From Vermamoeba vermiformis (taxonomy: Eukaryota; Tubulinea; Echinamoebida): a DNA stretch of 64,000 nt. Positions 27,933 through 39,628 of this stretch are shown piece after piece. The stretch lies in assembly GCA_045837725.1 (NCBI GenBank), contig JBEWZL010000166.1:248001-312000 (forward strand), read 5' to 3'. A program made the position numbers and the translations under genes. A model generated the notes under the pieces. The model saw only the letters and a program-made list of their open reading frames with translations. It did not search any database and was not told where the DNA came from. Within the stretch, counting starts at the first letter, position 1, and every line of letters starts with the position of its first letter.

Positions 27933-28403
27933 ATGGATGGAAGTGGAGAGTTGCTAGCGGCACTTGACAAGCTCAAAGAAGAGCTCACACAAACAGAAAA
28001 TATTCACAAAAATATGCGAGATTCACTTCAACAGCGCAAACAAGCGAATGACCGCGATCGAGAGTTTACAGCTAAATACGAAGAGATTATCAGTCAAATT
28101 GAGACTGCTAAGCGCGAGAGTGGCAAACGAATTGAAGAGGTGCGCATTCGATGTGCGAACAGACGCGTATTGTGTGCGAAGAAGAACGATGAGAAAGAGG
28201 AGTTAGAACGACAATTGCAAGCACTTCGACGGCGGCTATTAGAGCTGCAACAAACACGTACTGCCGATCAATTGTCGCAGCTGAAAAGAAAGCGCATCCA
28301 CGAGCTGAGTGAACAGAGCAAGTACGAGCAGTACAAACTCGTTGGCATGGCTTCTACTTGCGTGTTAATAGTCGTCTTATTGTACATAATCCTCTCTTTG
28401 TAA
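27933..28403 (+). CDS. Tail-anchored coiled-coil protein
   Basis: A single-exon gene of 156 residues, one of the few without introns here. Residues 5-130 are almost unbroken charged heptads (Glu/Lys/Arg/Gln-rich), predicted to form a long coiled coil. The last 22 residues, beginning LVGMASTCVLIVVLLYIIL, are one hydrophobic helix with two residues after it, the layout of a tail-anchored protein inserted by the GET/TRC pathway. It could be a SNARE accessory, a Golgi tether or an outer-membrane organelle factor. There is no SNARE-type central Gln/Arg layer that I can identify. Family not recognised. Confidence 0.7.
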   Translation: MDGSGELLAALDKLKEELTQTENIHKNMRDSLQQRKQANDRDREFTAKYEEIISQIETAKRESGKRIEEVRIRCANRRVLCAKKNDEKEELERQLQALRRRLLELQQTRTADQLSQLKRKRIHELSEQSKYEQYKLVGMASTCVLIVVLLYIILSL

Positions 28404-28503
28404 ATACTTGATATTATACTCTCAAACTGCGGACAAAATTGTTCAGATCTGATCTGTTGTCAGTCCATTTATTTTTGAAAACCAACAGCACAAGCCGATC
28501 AAC

Positions 28504-30117
28504 ATGCTGCGAAGCGTAGTTAAATCTGTTCTTAATATCAGTCGATCGACTGCGACTAGAGGTAATTAGCAGTCAAACACTGAACTCATGCTGCAATTTA
28601 GTGGCATATTTATCTAAATACTATTATTTAACTTTATTACTCCCGCTACCACAACGCACTCACAGTATAAGTTATACTTTTGGGCCTAAAATATTTTTAA
28701 AATAATAGAGATTAATTAATTTTTATTTCGCGATCTGCCTGATCCACCTGATTAATCGAGCATTACAGGAAAGATATCGCTCTTCCGTTGTACAAAATCA
28801 GTGCCACACAAAAATACACTCGGAGCAATGGTCGCACGCAGCATGGCGAGTACTCGACACAGGGAGAAGCAGGAGCGCGAGGAAGAAGATGACGTCGGTC
28901 TCACCCCTGATGCATGGCGTGAACTGGCAGCTGAAGGCGAGAAGATCACATTCGACAATCCTTTGCAGAAGTTTATCGCTGAGTTCCGTCAAGGCAAAGT
29001 GTCGCCCTACAAACTGGCCCGCAAGCTGCTGTTGGCGAAGCTCGTTGCACCAACACACGTCGAGAGAGAAGGTGCGCTTATGCTCTTCCCTACTGAGTGA
29101 GTACTATACGCGTCACATTGCATTCATCGAGGAATTAACCATAGTTGTCAGGACTGTTATTCCAGAGTACAAATTACCGTAAGTACTGCGTACTGCATAC
29201 TTTACTGAGCCAAGGGCTGACGAGTCGTTCACAGCGAGCCAATAGTGAAAGCAATTGAAGCCAGCAGACCCAAAGACAACAGCGATCCCATTCAGTGCTT
29301 TGTGATGCCACTCTTCTCGCGCGAGGACGTGCTCGATCACTGGGCCAAACACTTCTTGCCCGCAGAAGTCAAGCACAGGTCACAGGTCATTCAACTGCCG
29401 CAGATGATGCTTACTTTCCACAAGATGCCGCTCATCACGCACATTTTATTCGACATGGGTACGTACTTGGGGTCACTAATATACCAGTACTCATATCACT
29501 TATAGGCACTGCGAATGCCCTCATGTTCCAACAAGATCAGATGCAGCTGTTGTTGGAGTACTCACACATTCTCGTGCTCGAGACAGCCATGCTCTACTTG
29601 CACAAGTACAGTCCACACGGTCTGCCGCAGCCTGAAGACGCGACCAGACCTCAAAAGTTCCTCGATCGAGGGTAGGCTCATTGTCATATGAATCACCCTT
29701 CTCACTCTCTAACCGACCAATCACAGCTACTTCATGACGAAGGTCGCTGACTACTACATTGTGTTGTGCAAGGACAAGCAGCCCTTCGACGAGGACTTGG
29801 AGGACACCTTCTACTTCCACACTGACGGCACTGTGCCGATCTTCACTTCGTACGACATGGTGGAAGAGTATCAACAGAAGTTCGGCCAATTCGACTTGGA
29901 ACGCTTTGAAGTTCGCAAAATGCGCGGAGGACGCATGTGGACCATGATGGCGAGGAACAAACGACTGTTGGCTGACAAAACAATCAAGTTCAATCCGACC
30001 CTCATGCCTGGTGGCTATGAACTGCACTTCAAATCGAGCTTTGTGACCTCAGTGGCCAATGCGGACATGACAATCGATGAGAATATTGATAAGGATGACG
30101 ATGACGAGGACGTGTAA
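28504..30117 (+). CDS. Unknown protein with mitochondrial-type N-terminus
   Basis: Exons 28504-28561, 28769-29096, 29152-29178, 29235-29458, 29506-29671, 29727-30117 give 397 residues. The first exon encodes MLRSVVKSVLNISRSTATRG, an acid-free Arg/Ser-rich presequence, and has its own 207-base intron. The second half has two related blocks: VMPLFSREDVLDHWAKHF and, later, VPIFTSYDMVEEYQQKFG. Both resemble the P(V/L)F(T/S)S...(V/L)..W segment of SseB-type domains, so two diverged copies of that fold are possible (inference). The C-terminus is acidic (DKDDDDEDV). The exon 29152-29178 is only 27 bases. I do not recognise the family. Confidence 0.7.
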
Positions 30118-30403
30118 CTCTTAGTGTAAATAAACGCGGCGACTAATATACATTTTTTGACGGTTGCCCTTCGGAGGTCCTTACGACATCCGCATAACTC
30201 CTCATGGATTGCGCAAAGATTACACACTTGTAGCCGTGGAACCTTCTATAGGTTCTATTTCGTTTCTATTTTCCCTAATTTGGAATAAAGAAATCACCGG
30301 TGTTTACTTCAAAAATTCTCCTGTCAGCATTTATCTTTTGCAACCTCGTTAGAAGACCACACGTGCAATATCACTAGGCCAGTCTTAGCTTCACTCGCAC
30401 GTC
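30118..30403. other. Spacer, no assigned gene
   Basis: 286 bases. A 62-codon open frame (from TTG at 30164) and a short block that loosely resembles part of U6 RNA are present; neither is convincing (see findings). Confidence 0.4.
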
Positions 30404-31753
30404 ATGGATCAGACCAATCTCATTTTCACTGCTGTTGTTGGTTTGATCTGCCTTGTCGTTGTTCTTCTCAAAGGACGCAGCAAGTCCAAATCACGTGTAG
30501 TGGTTTCGGGTAATTATTTTTGAATTAGACGTTAGCGAATCACTGTGGATCACGAGTATCAATTAAATTCTTTTGATCCCGTTTTATTTAATAATCAAGA
30601 AATTGCCAAGAAGATTATTAACAAATTATTCTAACAGGTCTATATATTTATCCAATTAAATCGTGTGGCGCTATTTCAGTCAAAAAACAAAAGATCGGCA
30701 AGTACGGCTTTGAAAATGATCGTAAATGGGTCGTGGCTCGTATTTCAGACATGAAATTTGTTACTCAGCGCGAACTACCCAAGGTTTGTATTATGAATTG
30801 CCGAAAATGACGTTTACTCATGTCATATCAGATGGCACTGATCCAACCAACAATTAAAGGCGAGGTGTTGGAAGTGACCGCACCTAACATGCCCAAGTTC
30901 ACTGTAAGTCTATTGCAAGATCGCAGTTCATCTTATTAACTGCGCTGTTCAGCTGCCTCTTGCTGGCATCAATCACGACGACAAATCCAACGTGACCGTG
31001 TGGAATGTTAAATATGACTGCTATGATGAGGTACATTGCATCAAACCGTCGTTCAATACAATATTAACCTCCATATCACGTATCAGGGTGATGAGGCTGC
31101 CAAGTGGTTCTCCGATTACCTGGGCCAGCCAGTGCGTCTCGTGCGTCAAACAGAACACCACACCCGCACCACGGGCGAGAAGTATCAACTGCCCGGTCAA
31201 GACAACCTCGTCTCGTAAGTGTTCTATTGTTCTGGCTTGTGAGCACGCGCTAACAGTGCCACAACAGCTTTGCAGATGGATTCCCGTTCTTGTTGGCCTC
31301 CGAGGACTCCACGGCTGCGTTGAATGATTTGGTGCGCGGCAACAACAAAGACGAGCCTGCCTTCACCTTCGCACGCTTCAGACCCAACATCGTCGTCAAG
31401 GGTAAGTCGTTCTGCTGCGCTCTCTGTTGTCTGCTCGTCTGACACGTGTCACAGGCACTGCGCCATTCGAGGAAGAGAGTTGGCTCGCAGTGCTGATTGG
31501 TGCACAACGCTTCTACCTGCCCAAGCTCTGCGTGCGCTGTCCCATGACCACTGTAGTGCCCGAGCGCGGTGAGTTTGGCACCAAAGAGCCGCTGCAGACC
31601 ATCAACAAGCAGCGCAACAAACGCTTCTGTCAGAACTTGACGCAAGATGTCGCGACATATGGCCAGTACATTAGTGTCGGCGACAGCGTGGAGATTGAGG
31701 AGCAGATCCAACCTAGTGCCGTTAACACGCGGTTCGATGATGACGATGAATAA
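30404..31753 (+). CDS. MTARC: MOSC-domain amidoxime-reducing component (MTARC-like)
   Basis: Exons 30404-30509, 30638-30783, 30832-30903, 30953-31030, 31087-31214, 31268-31401, 31455-31753 give 320 residues. The start MDQTNLIFTAVVGLICLVVVLLKG is an N-terminal membrane anchor, as in MTARC of the outer mitochondrial membrane. The beta-barrel begins LYIYPIKSCGAISV and includes DRKWVVA and FVTQRELPKMALI. The MOSC domain has FRPNIVV and LCVRCPMTTV, whose cysteine is the molybdenum ligand in this family. With cytochrome b5 and its reductase, MTARC reduces N-hydroxylated compounds. The last intron ends TGACACGTGTCACAG, the palindrome abutting the acceptor exactly as in the ZNF598 gene. Confidence 0.9.
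31440..31451. repeat. TGACACGTGTCA palindrome, intronic
   Basis: Perfect 12-mer in the last MTARC intron; the CAG acceptor follows at once. Confidence 0.95.
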
Positions 31754-31916
31754 ATAAATCGTACTTGTTTATAGATGGTGGCATTATAATGTATTTAGAA
31801 TTACCTACGTAATGCGGCCACTTCAGCCTTCGTAGTCCGAAAACTCCAAAAAAGATAAAGGGTGTACGCTTGAAATTTATTTATCGAGATTACATTAAAC
31901 AAACACAGCAACAAGC

Positions 31917-34354
31917 ATGTCTGCACGCGCATCAGGACCAATCAAAATCGGATGCTGGTCTGGATTCTGGGGTGATAGTGCTACCGGTGCTCACCAGCTT
32001 GTCCAATACGGCCAAATGAATTATCTTGTTGGAGATTATTTGTCCGAGGTCACTATGGGCATTCTTGCTCGTGCTAAGGTGCGTTAATTAAATGCCCCTT
32101 CGAAGATCTATTCCGATATTTTTCGGATCTGAACAATTAAGCGGACGAAACATAGATTTTAGAGCCCAAACTATTTAATCTAATTTTTTAAAATTGTTTT
32201 TAGGCCAAACCATCAGCTGGAATGGGCGAGGGTGGTTACGTTCGTGAATTCGTTACAGATGTGTGCAAGCCGCTCTTGAAAGACTTAGTAGCTAAAAAGA
32301 TTCGCGTTGTTACTAATGCTGGTGGTAAGTGCCAATTGTGATTCAATTCTATTTGGAATACGCCAAGTTCCCATTGCGATCAGATCACATACTTAAGTTT
32401 ATCAGGCATGAACCCCAAGGCATGCAAAGAAGAGATTGAAAAATTAGCTGCATCATTGGGCTTGAATATTGTTGTAGCAGCAGTTGTTGGCGATGATTTG
32501 TTGGACCAATTTTCAGATCTGCAGCAACAAGGCAAGATCCACCCCTTCGGCATGGAGGGTGAGAACGATATACTTCCCCAAGACAAAGTTATGCTCAGCT
32601 GCAACGCTTATTTTGGTGCTTTGCCCATCAAGCAAGCCTTAGACCAAGGCGCACACATTGTAGTGACTGGCAGATGTGTCGACAGTGCTCTCGTGCTGGG
32701 CCCGTTGATGCACGAATATGGCTGGACTAGCGCTGATTATGACAAGCTCGCTGCTGGCTCAGTGGCCGGTCATATAATTGAGTGCGGCTGTCAGGTACTT
32801 AGTGTAACTGTTCGATCATCCTGGTCTAATTTCCTAATTAGGCAACTGGTGGTAACTTCACTGACTGGCGCGATTCATCTAAGAACGGGTATGTATTCTA
32901 TTTTAAGTAATACTACTCAGATCGGCAATGACTAACAAAGATCGACAGCTGGGACAATGTCGGTTTTCCCATCGCAGAAATAGACGCTGATGGCACTACT
33001 GTCATCTCCAAGCCTCCCAACACTGGCGGTCTCGTCTCTGTCGGCACCGTTGGAGAGCAGTTGGTGTATGAAATTCACGACGCTGCGAACTACATTCTGC
33101 CTGATGTCGTGGTGGACTTCACGCAACTCAAATTAGAACAAGTGGGCAAGTAAGTCACGCACAGTGTTGCTATGGAGTAGAGGACAGTAATGTTGACACT
33201 TTGTTAGGGATCGAGTCCGCGTGACAGGTGTCAAAGGGCGTGCTCCAACAACACTTTACAAAGTGAGCGCTATCATAATATTACATTCACTCGTAATAAT
33301 GACCTCTGCTAGGCCTCATTGACCTACTTCGAGCACTACAAGTTGGGCGGTGAGATTATGATCGGTGGTCACGAGGCCGCTTACAAAGCTGAAGCTGTCG
33401 CTAAGGCCATCTTCACCAAGACGAGCAGACTGTTGAAGCGCATGGGCTTCAAAGACTTTATTCAAACTCATTACGAAATGTTGGGCGCCGAGTCAAGTAA
33501 GTCACCCTGCATTAGCTGATCGATAGCTTAACTCACCGCGCATCGCTAGGCTACGGTCCTAACAGTCGTGCACGTGACACGCGTGAAGTTATTTTGCGTC
33601 TCGTTGCCACGCACAATGAACCCAAGGCACTCTTGTTGTTAGCACGTGAATTTGCACCTTCGGCCACTTCGATGGCTCCCGGCATCACTGGCTCTGTGAG
33701 TACTCACAAACAATTTTGAACAAGTCATAGCAGTGCTAACATTGGTGTCATTTGCAGGGCAGTGGTCGTCCTCGTCCCCTTCCTATCATGGCCTACAGAT
33801 CATGCTTGATTGATCGCGCTAGTGTGCCCATCACTGTCTTGGTAAGTCATGCTGCGGACTTCTGTTTAATTGAATGCAATCCTCATCGCGATACACTACA
33901 GGTTGGCCCCAAGTCCTCTGTGATGCGTGACGTTCCCAGCACTACCAGTACCATCGTATCACGTCCCACCACTGAGACCCCGCGTGTTAAGGTCGATGGC
34001 CCCACAGTTAAAGTACCTCTTCGCGCACTGTGCTGGGGTCGCAGTGGTGACAAGGGTGATGTCGCGAACATTGGTTTGATTTGCCGTGACAAGGCCTATT
34101 ATCCGTATGTTCAAGCTGCTGTCTCTGCTGACGCTGTCAAAAACTACTTGCCACACATTTTGAAGGGTAAAGTTGCCCGTTATGATTTGCCTGGATTCTA
34201 CGCACTCAATTTTGTGGCCACGCGATCACTGGGTGGTGGAGGACTGAGCTCGTTGAGCACTGATCGTCAGGGCAAGTGTTATGCGCAACAACTGTTGGAC
34301 TACGAGATTGAAGTGCCACGTACTTTGGTCCCTCACGCTGTTAGCAAGCTGTAA
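31917..34354 (+). CDS. AtuA-family (DUF1446) protein
   Basis: Exons 31917-32078, 32204-32324, 32406-32794, 32842-32888, 32949-33149, 33208-33262, 33313-33496, 33550-33695, 33758-33841, 33902-34354 give 613 residues, the size of bacterial AtuA. Family features: start IKIGCWSGFWGDS, VVTNAGGMNPKAC, ALDQGAHIVVTGRCVDSAL, HIIECGCQATGGNFTDW and, in the C-terminal domain, ALCWGRSGDKGDVANIGL. In Pseudomonas AtuA belongs to acyclic-terpene catabolism; related proteins occur in fungi, oomycetes and other protists, where the substrate is unknown. Nine introns show it is long resident in this genome even if it was once of bacterial origin. One TGACAGGTGTCA copy is in exon 6. Confidence 0.88.
33222..33233. 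repeat. TGACAGGTGTCA variant, exonic
   Basis: In AtuA exon 6; encodes V-T-G-V-K. Confidence 0.85.
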
Positions 34355-34394
34355 TCTGCAATTAAAACACTTTTATTTACAATCGTTTCAGAAG

Positions 34395-36877
34395 TTATTT
34401 GTTTCCTAATTCAGCCAACAAATTGTCCAATCGAACACTCGCTAAAGATTTTAAAGTTAGCAACACATCGACAGTAGCAATATGACGAACATACCTCGTG
34501 AAGGTGTCTGTTGGTGATTGGTAGGCTCCATCATTCTCTTCGCACGTTGTTTGGCCAAGTCACTAGCAATGTTGGCGAGTGAAAATATCGTGCCGTCACT
34601 GCTGCCTTGTTTCTTGCGCTCTTCTTCACGGGCTTTGACCTTCTCATCGATCGATTGAGGCTGAACACGAGACAGTTAGTACTTTACAACCATCAAAAAA
34701 CACGTCACTTACACCGTCAGTCTTGCGCAGCGACACGCCGCGCTTGAGTTGGTCAACAATGTTCACTTGAGGGCTGGGTGGTGCGACCTTGACAGGGGCA
34801 GCTTTAGGAGCACCACCGCCAGTCTTGGGCTTGCGATTGATCTTCAAGCCACCTGCTGAGGCCTTGGCCATGGGTGGTGGAGGTGGTGGGGGTGGAGGAG
34901 GACCACCGCCAGTCATTGGTGGCGGAGGTGGCGTGTCTGGCACTTGACACGTGTCAGTAATGGCACTAAAAAATATCTCAAGTACTTACCGCTCACAGTG
35001 ACAGGAGCCTCGTACTGTGGCTCAGAGTCCTCTTGTTGGTTCTCGTACTTGGCCAGTTCAGCTTCGAGTTCACTGACCAGGGCCTCAGCATTGCTGGCAC
35101 GCTCTTCAGCCTCGCGCAATCGTTCTTCGAGTTCATTCAGCGCTGCTCTGTCACCGCGCGGTGTCTCTGTGTTCTTCTGCACGAGTTCACGCTCCAACTG
35201 CGTCACACGTCGCTGCAGTTCTTGTGATTTGTTCTGCTCGGCATTCAATCGACCCTCTTGCTCTTCAATCTTCACTTGTGCTAACTTGATCTTGCGCTCC
35301 CACTCACTCGAAGCACTCTCTTTTTCAGTGACACGTGCAGTCAGCGTCGAGACTTCTTTCTTGAACTGTTCGCGCTCGTTCTTCAAAGCCTCAGCCACTG
35401 TGCGCAGTTTGTGGGTCAAGTCAGTCACTGTGGCATCGGCTTGTGCAGCACGCGTGGTCTCTTTGGTGAGGGACATTTCTAGCTGTTGGATCCTGTGTTT
35501 GACACATCAGTTCAAGCACTACTTTGACACGTGTCACAGTACTCACTTGGTGTCCATGTCGCGGTGCTGTGCCACCACTGAAGGTGATCTCTCGCGTGCC
35601 TTGGCCTGCAGCTTCTCGAGCTGTTCTTGCAACGCTTTGTTCTCTTGCACCATCTTGGCATTCTCTTGCGTCAGTTGGGCCACTTTAGCCTCGAGTGCTC
35701 CGGTGTTTCTGATCGCTTGACTCGTGCTGCGAGTGCGTTGGTCGAGCTTTTCTTTGGCCTCGTCCAACTCTTTCTTCACATTGCGCGTCACAGCTGCGCA
35801 GATGATCGATTAGTTTCGTCCGTATTTCCTAATTTGGTAATATGTAGGTCACGTTACCAATCAATTGGTGCATCTTGTCCTGCAGGGTGGTAGTGAAGTT
35901 GGTCTGTTCAGTCAATTTGGCTTCAATGGACTCGGCTTTGGTTTGATACAATTGCGACTTTGAAAATCAGATCCGATTAGTCTTTTAAAGCCTAGTGCGC
36001 GAGTAGGTGTATTATAGGTACCTTAGTCTGCCACTCAACGAGTTGTTCTTCGCATTCTGCTACACGTGCCTCGCGTTGTTGAAGTTGCTGGCGCAGAGCT
36101 GTTACGACTGCTGGGTCGATGCCAGAAGCAGCTTTAGCGCTCTAATGGCAATTAATATGAATTAATATTATATGCTACGTATGAAATAGCTACGTTGGGA
36201 ATACGCAATATGGATCGCACTTAACAAATTTGTAGCGGAATCACAAAATCATGGGCTTGAATCAGCTTGAGAAAAAACTCCCAGAATAATATTAAATAAA
36301 TACTAGTCTATAATTATAAAGCAAAAAAAACATTAAGATGCAGAAAAATCTTCGAATTGCAAGGCACCAAGATACTCGCAGTATCAGTATCTTTTTGCTG
36401 CTATATAAGCAATAATAAGCTTACCTGTTCGATCTCTTTTGCTTTTTGAAGCTCGCGTTCCTTCTTTATGGCTTGGATCAGCTGCAGTAATTTATTTTCC
36501 AGCTGATCTGCTCGTTCTCGTTCTTCAAGGAACTTGCGTTGCAATTGTTCTTGCGTCTAATAATATATCCGTGTTATTACTGCGAGCTAATTCACCAATT
36601 TGAGCACACAAGGCGAATCTTACCTCCTTGGTCGCTTTGCGCTCTTCTTTAACTGCCTCTACTAATCTAATTAATTTCGCTTGTTGTTCAGTGACCTCGT
36701 GTTCTGCATTTCTTGCACGAGTTTCAGCGGCATTAAGCTTGCTGAGCAAGGCCGTGACTTCAAACTGCATCCAGAAGTTAGTCCACACATCTCGCGCGAC
36801 ATAGAAACCAATCGTTGCAGTGATGCGTATTAATATAGTATACATACAGATTCGTCAGCGTACGTGTCCGCTTCCAT
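34395..36877 (-). CDS. Coiled-coil, polyproline, WH2-like actin-associated protein
   Basis: Exons 36877-36848 (start uncertain), 36764-36624, 36556-36425, 36141-36022, 35957-35858, 35793-35547, 35492-34990, 34936-34713, 34660-34495, 34441-34395; about 569 residues. The first 400 residues are a long coiled coil. Then comes DTPPPPPMTGGG with a run of ten prolines, a basic Gly/Lys/Pro linker, and VNIVDQLKRGVSLRKT, which fits a WH2 or shootin-type actin-binding motif. The end is LDNLLAELGNK. Polyproline before WH2 is the usual profilin-actin delivery layout, so a role in actin assembly is inferred. The intron before 36848 opens with an acceptor in phase 1, so a further upstream exon may exist. 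Two introns hold TGACACGTGTCA. Confidence 0.7.
34945..34956. repeat. TGACACGTGTCA palindrome, intronic
   Basis: In the 53-base intron 34937-34989, seven bases before the minus-strand acceptor. Confidence 0.95.
35525..35536. repeat. TGACACGTGTCA palindrome, intronic
   Basis: In the minus-strand intron 35493-35546, ten bases after the GTGAGT donor start. Confidence 0.95.
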
Positions 36878-37287
36878 CCGTGCCTGACTCTTGTGGCGCA
36901 ATTCTTCGCTCAAAATTACAACTGAAACTGTTTCAATTTCGGTATTGGATTGGATGAGCCTTTATGACTTTGATATATTAATGGGTAATATATTGAAAGA
37001 TAATCATTTTATTAGTCAGCAAGTGGAAATTATCCGGCGAATTTATACTTGAGTCCAAAATTTACAAATCCGTTTCTCAAACTTGTCACGCTAAACTCCG
37101 AACCATCGGTCGGTTATATACGCATAATATTACTATCGAATCATCTAGTTTGTTGTCACAGAGCTCGTGACGCGGAGATAAAATAAAAGTTCCCGGCGTT
37201 GGTTTTTATTATTCACAGACTTCAAAAAGACACGAACACAAGACCAAATGGCTGTGTAATCACGCACAGACCTAGTAATAGTATCAT
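36878..37287. other. Divergent promoter region
   Basis: 410 bases between the WH2 protein and the Cbl-like gene; AT-rich with no strong open frame. It may hold the missing first exon of the WH2 gene. Confidence 0.5.
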
Positions 37288-39628
37288 ATGCATCACGTTA
37301 ATGCCACACGCGAAGTAACGGCGCAAGACCAAGTCGATCTTTGTCATGTGCGAACCGATCAGATCTTGCAGCTGTTGGACCGCGTCAAATCAACTGAAAT
37401 TACCGACAAGCGATATGACGTATCAGCGGACACGAGTGAATTAAAGACCACTTTAGAACGCGTCAAAAAAGTGTTAGCATTCGGAGCAATTAAACTCATC
37501 GACGGCAGTTTAGATGTGTTTTGCATAGCGGCTATTCAAGCGACACTAGACCAATTAAAGAAGATATTATTGCAACAAGAAGCATGCGTGACATTCAGCT
37601 CATGGTGCGACACCAAAATTAAGCTTTACAACCTCGATCTGCAGCTTTATTTTCAACTCGATCAAGTCGTAGCTTTGTTCTCGAGCAATAATGCATTTGA
37701 TGCTACAGAATCATTTACTGATATTAAGAATACTAAAATGTGGCTAGAACTCTTTGGACGACAGGTAAAGGCGAATATTTGAAAATATTCATTTCTGTCG
37801 TCGATCTACCTCGTAAATTTCAATTAATTGATCGGGTTAATCGAATAATAATAGACATTAGTATTAATATATTCATCTAACAATTATTTTATGACAGGTT
37901 CGATTAGTTCCGTGTAACGAATTTTTAACTAAATTTGTTGCTTATTTGAATGCGGACGACAAGCTTTACAATTATTCATCCGAAGAGTTAGGCTTCATAG
38001 CGCACTTTTTAGGTATATTTAAAAATTATTTTATCAACCTGTCAACCGCATCTGACGGCCTAATACTGATTTTCGTTTCAGATTTCACGCGCGACGATTT
38101 GATTAGTCCGTATAAAGTCCATATATTCACCCGATGGTTTGGACCATTGCCCAACTGCTTTGATAGACTTTTAGAGTCACTACGTACAGGGTAAGCAATT
38201 TTCATGAACGTTTGTACTCGATCGACTCTAAGAATCTTTGCAACGACTTTTTTGCGGCTCTAACACGTAGTTTAATATAGATACTTGACGGGATTTATGT
38301 CTGCTCACGAGGCTAACTGGATGTTACGAAAGAAGCCCTCAGGCACCTTTTTAATCAGATTCAGCAAGTCTCAAGCCGGATGTTTCGCTGTAACATTTGT
38401 GGATTCGAAGTGTCAAGTCAAGCATTCGCTGTTATATTCACTCACCGATCAATGGGGACTCACGCTGAAAAACCCTCCAAAAGGTAAAAACTTTACAACT
38501 TTATTACCGGATGTTATTTTCAGATCTGTTTTGCGCGATTCATTGCTATCTAATTTTAAATGCCCGAAGACCGATTGCAACAACTTGCAATGTATTCGTG
38601 TTGAATTTACCCTTTTCTGGTAATTTGAATTTTTCGTTACACATCGGGCAATAATCGATTTTCCGTGCAATGACGTCAGATCTGCTTTCAATATACTCCT
38701 GAATGTTGCAATGATTGGTCATATTAATACTGACGCTTAATGTAGTGTACAAAACACTCTCCGAGTTCGTATTGGCCCACGCGAACAATTTGAGCAGTCC
38801 TCTCGGCAACAAGTGGATGTCGCAACTCGACAAGCCCAAGACCTCGCCAATATTAGCTGGCAGTCAGGGCCCTAGTCGGTCAACGGGCGAGGATCCCATG
38901 GAGAGTCCTGATTCGCCGCCTGAAAGTCACGTGACCTCACTCCGCACGAGCAATCCAAAAATCAAGCGTGACACTTCGCAGCATTATTTTCCGCTCGGTG
39001 CAGCGAACAACAACGGAGCAGTGGTGGACAACAATGGACCTGTGCCTGCCATGGGCGGCGAGAAGAACATGATCCACGCGATGCAGAACATGGCGCAGAA
39101 CAGCTCTTCAATGCCCATGCCGTACAAAGTGTCCAACAACATGGCGCAGAACATGTACACGCAGAGCAACTACTCGTCAGCTCAGAGCGATGACTTGCTT
39201 GCAGATCCAGCTTTGACACGTGTCATTCGTGACAGCACCTTCACACCGAGCAGCATCGCCAATTACCAACAGATCAATCAAGCGCTGCTCAACTATCAAG
39301 GCTCGCCTGACCAATATCAAATGTACCACGCGGACACTTCGCAACAAGCGCCAGCAGTTTTCCGCCGCACAACTCAGCGCGCAGAACTTGCTCATGCCGC
39401 ACCGACCAGTAGACAAGTCCCCGAGTCCGAACACGAGCACGAGCAATGGTCATCAAGTCCCCCAAGCCCATCGAGCCCTCGTGCACCGTGTGCATGGATC
39501 ACCCGCGCACCACGCTGTTCTTGGAGTGCGCGCATCGAGCGTGTTGCAAAGAGTGCAGCAGAAAAGTGACATTTTGTCCGGTGTGTCGACAGCCCATCAC
39601 GCGCGTGGTAGATATTTACACACCGTAA
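37288..39628 (+). CDS. Cbl-like E3 ubiquitin ligase with C-terminal RING
   Basis: Exons 37288-37764, 37898-38012, 38082-38190, 38281-38483, 38746-39356, 39413-39628 (last splice tentative); 576 residues. Residues 1-155 form a helical bundle like the Cbl four-helix domain. DFTRDDLISPYKVHIFTRWF is the EF-hand/linker typical of the Cbl tyrosine-kinase-binding module, and GYLTGFMSAHEANWMLRKKP followed by GTFLIRFSKSQAG is the SH2 domain with its phosphotyrosine-binding Arg. After about 200 disordered residues comes a RING, CTVCMDHP...CAHRACCKEC...CPVCRQP. Animal Cbl has the RING next to SH2; a C-terminal RING recalls Dictyostelium CblA. The 39350-39446 segment can be read as a 56-base intron or as exon with two one-base slips. 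One palindrome is in exon 5. Confidence 0.82.
39214..39225. repeat. TGACACGTGTCA palindrome, exonic
   Basis: Perfect 12-mer in Cbl-like exon 5; encodes L-T-R-V-I. Confidence 0.95.

Noticed and set aside
34945-34985. Coding extension with LLTRVK in the WH2 gene
   Set aside because: The 53-base intron ending at 34937 is in phase on both sides; the peptide is read-through of intron containing the palindrome.
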